A stretch of 64,000 nt of DNA. Origin: CASPLG01 sp965120375 (GTDB lineage Bacteria; Bacillota; Clostridia; Oscillospirales; Acutalibacteraceae). Positions within the stretch are counted from its first letter, which is position 1. Each line of letters starts with the position of its first letter. The notes beneath the pieces are model-generated. The model was given only the letters and a program-made list of their open reading frames with translations. It was not told where the DNA came from and ran no database searches. The stretch spans positions 1 to 64,000 of the forward strand of contig CBCPMW010000005.1 of NCBI GenBank assembly GCA_965120375.1. Reading direction: 5' to 3'. A program made the translations under genes and the position numbers. Shown here piece by piece: positions 63,045-64,000 of the stretch.

Positions 63045-64000
63045 ATTTATCACCTCGGCTAAAACGATAAGGTCTACTAATTAAGTATAATTTTGCTCCG
63101 TCTCTTATCTGTGCAATTGTTTTAATTGTTGCATTTTGTGCTTTTGCTATTATTGAAAGAGTTTTATGGTTAGAGTCGACAAATCTAAATATATCACCAT
63201 TTTCAACATTTATTTTTTCTACTCTGAAACACGATAATCCCTCATATAAATTATCTTTATTTAAACAATAAAGCCCTATGTTATCATATCCTTTATTGAT
63301 ATTTTTCTTAGCAATATTTATTTTTATCCCCCTACTTCTAAGCAAAATGATTTCGCCTAAAAAAACGTCTTTTTTGTTTATTCTTACTGCCCCCTCATGA
63401 TCTGGAAAAATATAAACTCTTGCACGCCAATTTTCTACTTTAATAGGCGTTTCCATTCCAGATTCTATAGCCCCTCCGTAAATTTCAAATCTTCCCAAAC
63501 ACAAAACTGCTCTAGATTTTTTACTTTTCTCACTTCCTTTTATAGTACCACTAAACATCTTGCCTTTGCTTGTTTCCAAAAGTTTTACACCAAACACTTT
63601 TCCATCTTTTATTTCTAAATTACCAGAAGAACAAATCGCGTAACTTTTTCTTGGCGAAAAATATATTCCATCCAAAACAAAAATGGTCGATCCTATACTT
63701 TGTGAGAAAATAAATTCTCTTCTTGAAAAATTTTCACTTTTACTATCTAAAAATACACTTGCACTTTCCCCCGAAAGATAAATGCCATATCCTCCCATTC
63801 CTATCCCACACAAATTTCTTATAGAAGAAAAATCTAACATCAAAAAACAAGAATTATCTTTTACCTCAACTGCATTAAGTGAAAAATATAAAGAAAACAC
63901 TCTCCTTGAATTGTCTATACAAACATTCCCACCTAAAATCAACAAAGCTCCATCTTTTACTATAAAACTTACAAACAAAAGTCTTGCATGCCCCCTTATA
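63031..64000 (-). CDS. Repetitive beta-strand-rich protein, 5' part beyond right window edge
   Basis: The frame is open to the right edge (323 codons visible), so the true start is outside. The chain consists of short hydrophobic strands separated by Gly/Asn/Asp turns, such as IVKDGALLILGGNVCIDN, GNLEIKDGKVFGV and GRFEIYGGAIESG. This resembles a right-handed parallel beta-helix or carbohydrate-binding stalk. No catalytic motif is seen. It overlaps the start of the VanY-type gene, so they are co-translated and probably both act at the envelope. No signal peptide is visible because the N-terminus is missing. Family unknown. Confidence 0.6.
   Translation of the reverse strand, partial: IRGHARLLFVSFIVKDGALLILGGNVCIDNSRRVFSLYFSLNAVEVKDNSCFLMLDFSSIRNLCGIGMGGYGIYLSGESASVFLDSKSENFSRREFIFSQSIGSTIFVLDGIYFSPRKSYAICSSGNLEIKDGKVFGVKLLETSKGKMFSGTIKGSEKSKKSRAVLCLGRFEIYGGAIESGMETPIKVENWRARVYIFPDHEGAVRINKKDVFLGEIILLRSRGIKINIAKKNINKGYDNIGLYCLNKDNLYEGLSCFRVEKINVENGDIFRFVDSNHKTLSIIAKAQNATIKTIAQIRDGAKLYLISRPYRFSRGDKCESR

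Overview
The window is chromosomal DNA of a low-GC Firmicute. It is most likely a clostridial, Oscillospirales-like anaerobe of a spore-forming lineage. The evidence is the very AT-rich sequence, strong AGGAGG-type ribosome sites with many GTG/TTG starts, a large SRP RNA beside dnaX-ybaB-recR, a SCIFF peptide with its radical-SAM maturase, sporulation-lineage genes (cwlD, ylmC/ymxH, spoIIM-like) and a dimeric-type glycyl-tRNA synthetase. No species can be named from the sequence alone.

Layout. 1-7.6 kb: a left-edge membrane protein cut by the window, two half-size TauE/SafE transporter genes, gpsA, the dnaX-ybaB-recR operon with the SRP RNA upstream, a small membrane protein, corA, and an orphan anchored protein behind a consensus promoter. 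7.6-14.2 kb: uvrB-uvrA, radC and an RluA-type pseudouridine synthase. 14.2-20.8 kb: a spoIIM-like gene, the SCIFF peptide and its maturase, rpe, an M14 peptidase, a Nudix ADP-sugar pyrophosphatase and a Zn/Cd P-type ATPase. 20.8-24.6 kb: recG and the DAK2-domain protein fakA/yloV.

24.7-30.7 kb: a compact phage head-and-packaging module (terS, a frameshifted terL, portal, prohead protease/scaffold, major capsid protein, two small genes). It ends in its own terminator. No tail, lysis, integrase or repressor gene lies next to it. A tRNA-Gly(CCC) gene lies just upstream. 31.2-34.8 kb: a heterodimeric ABC exporter. 34.9-36.5 kb: iscS-iscU. 36.7-37.9 kb: an HtrA-type protease. 37.9-43.1 kb: a tight ylmC-cwlD-radA-glyA-glyQS operon. 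43.2-45.5 kb: a CtpE-like P-type ATPase. 45.5-48.9 kb: two M16 peptidase-family genes and lgt. 49.3-56.3 kb: glmU(short)-prs-pth-mfd and a lysine-rich anchored protein. 56.7-58.8 kb: a glycosyltransferase and a BspA-type leucine-rich-repeat secreted protein with an operator-like palindrome at its promoter. 58.8-64 kb: glnS, gltX, a VanY-type carboxypeptidase and a right-edge protein cut by the window.

Most genes are housekeeping genes for DNA repair (uvrAB, recG, recR, radA, radC, mfd), translation (glyQS, glnS, gltX, pth, RluA, SRP) and the cell envelope (glmU, cwlD, lgt, vanY, GT2). Three things stand out. The SCIFF peptide appears to have lost the Cys and Thr that form the known thioether, although the maturase keeps its cysteines. 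The capsid module stands alone, with a single-base frameshift in terL. The glmU gene ends before the acetyltransferase active site.
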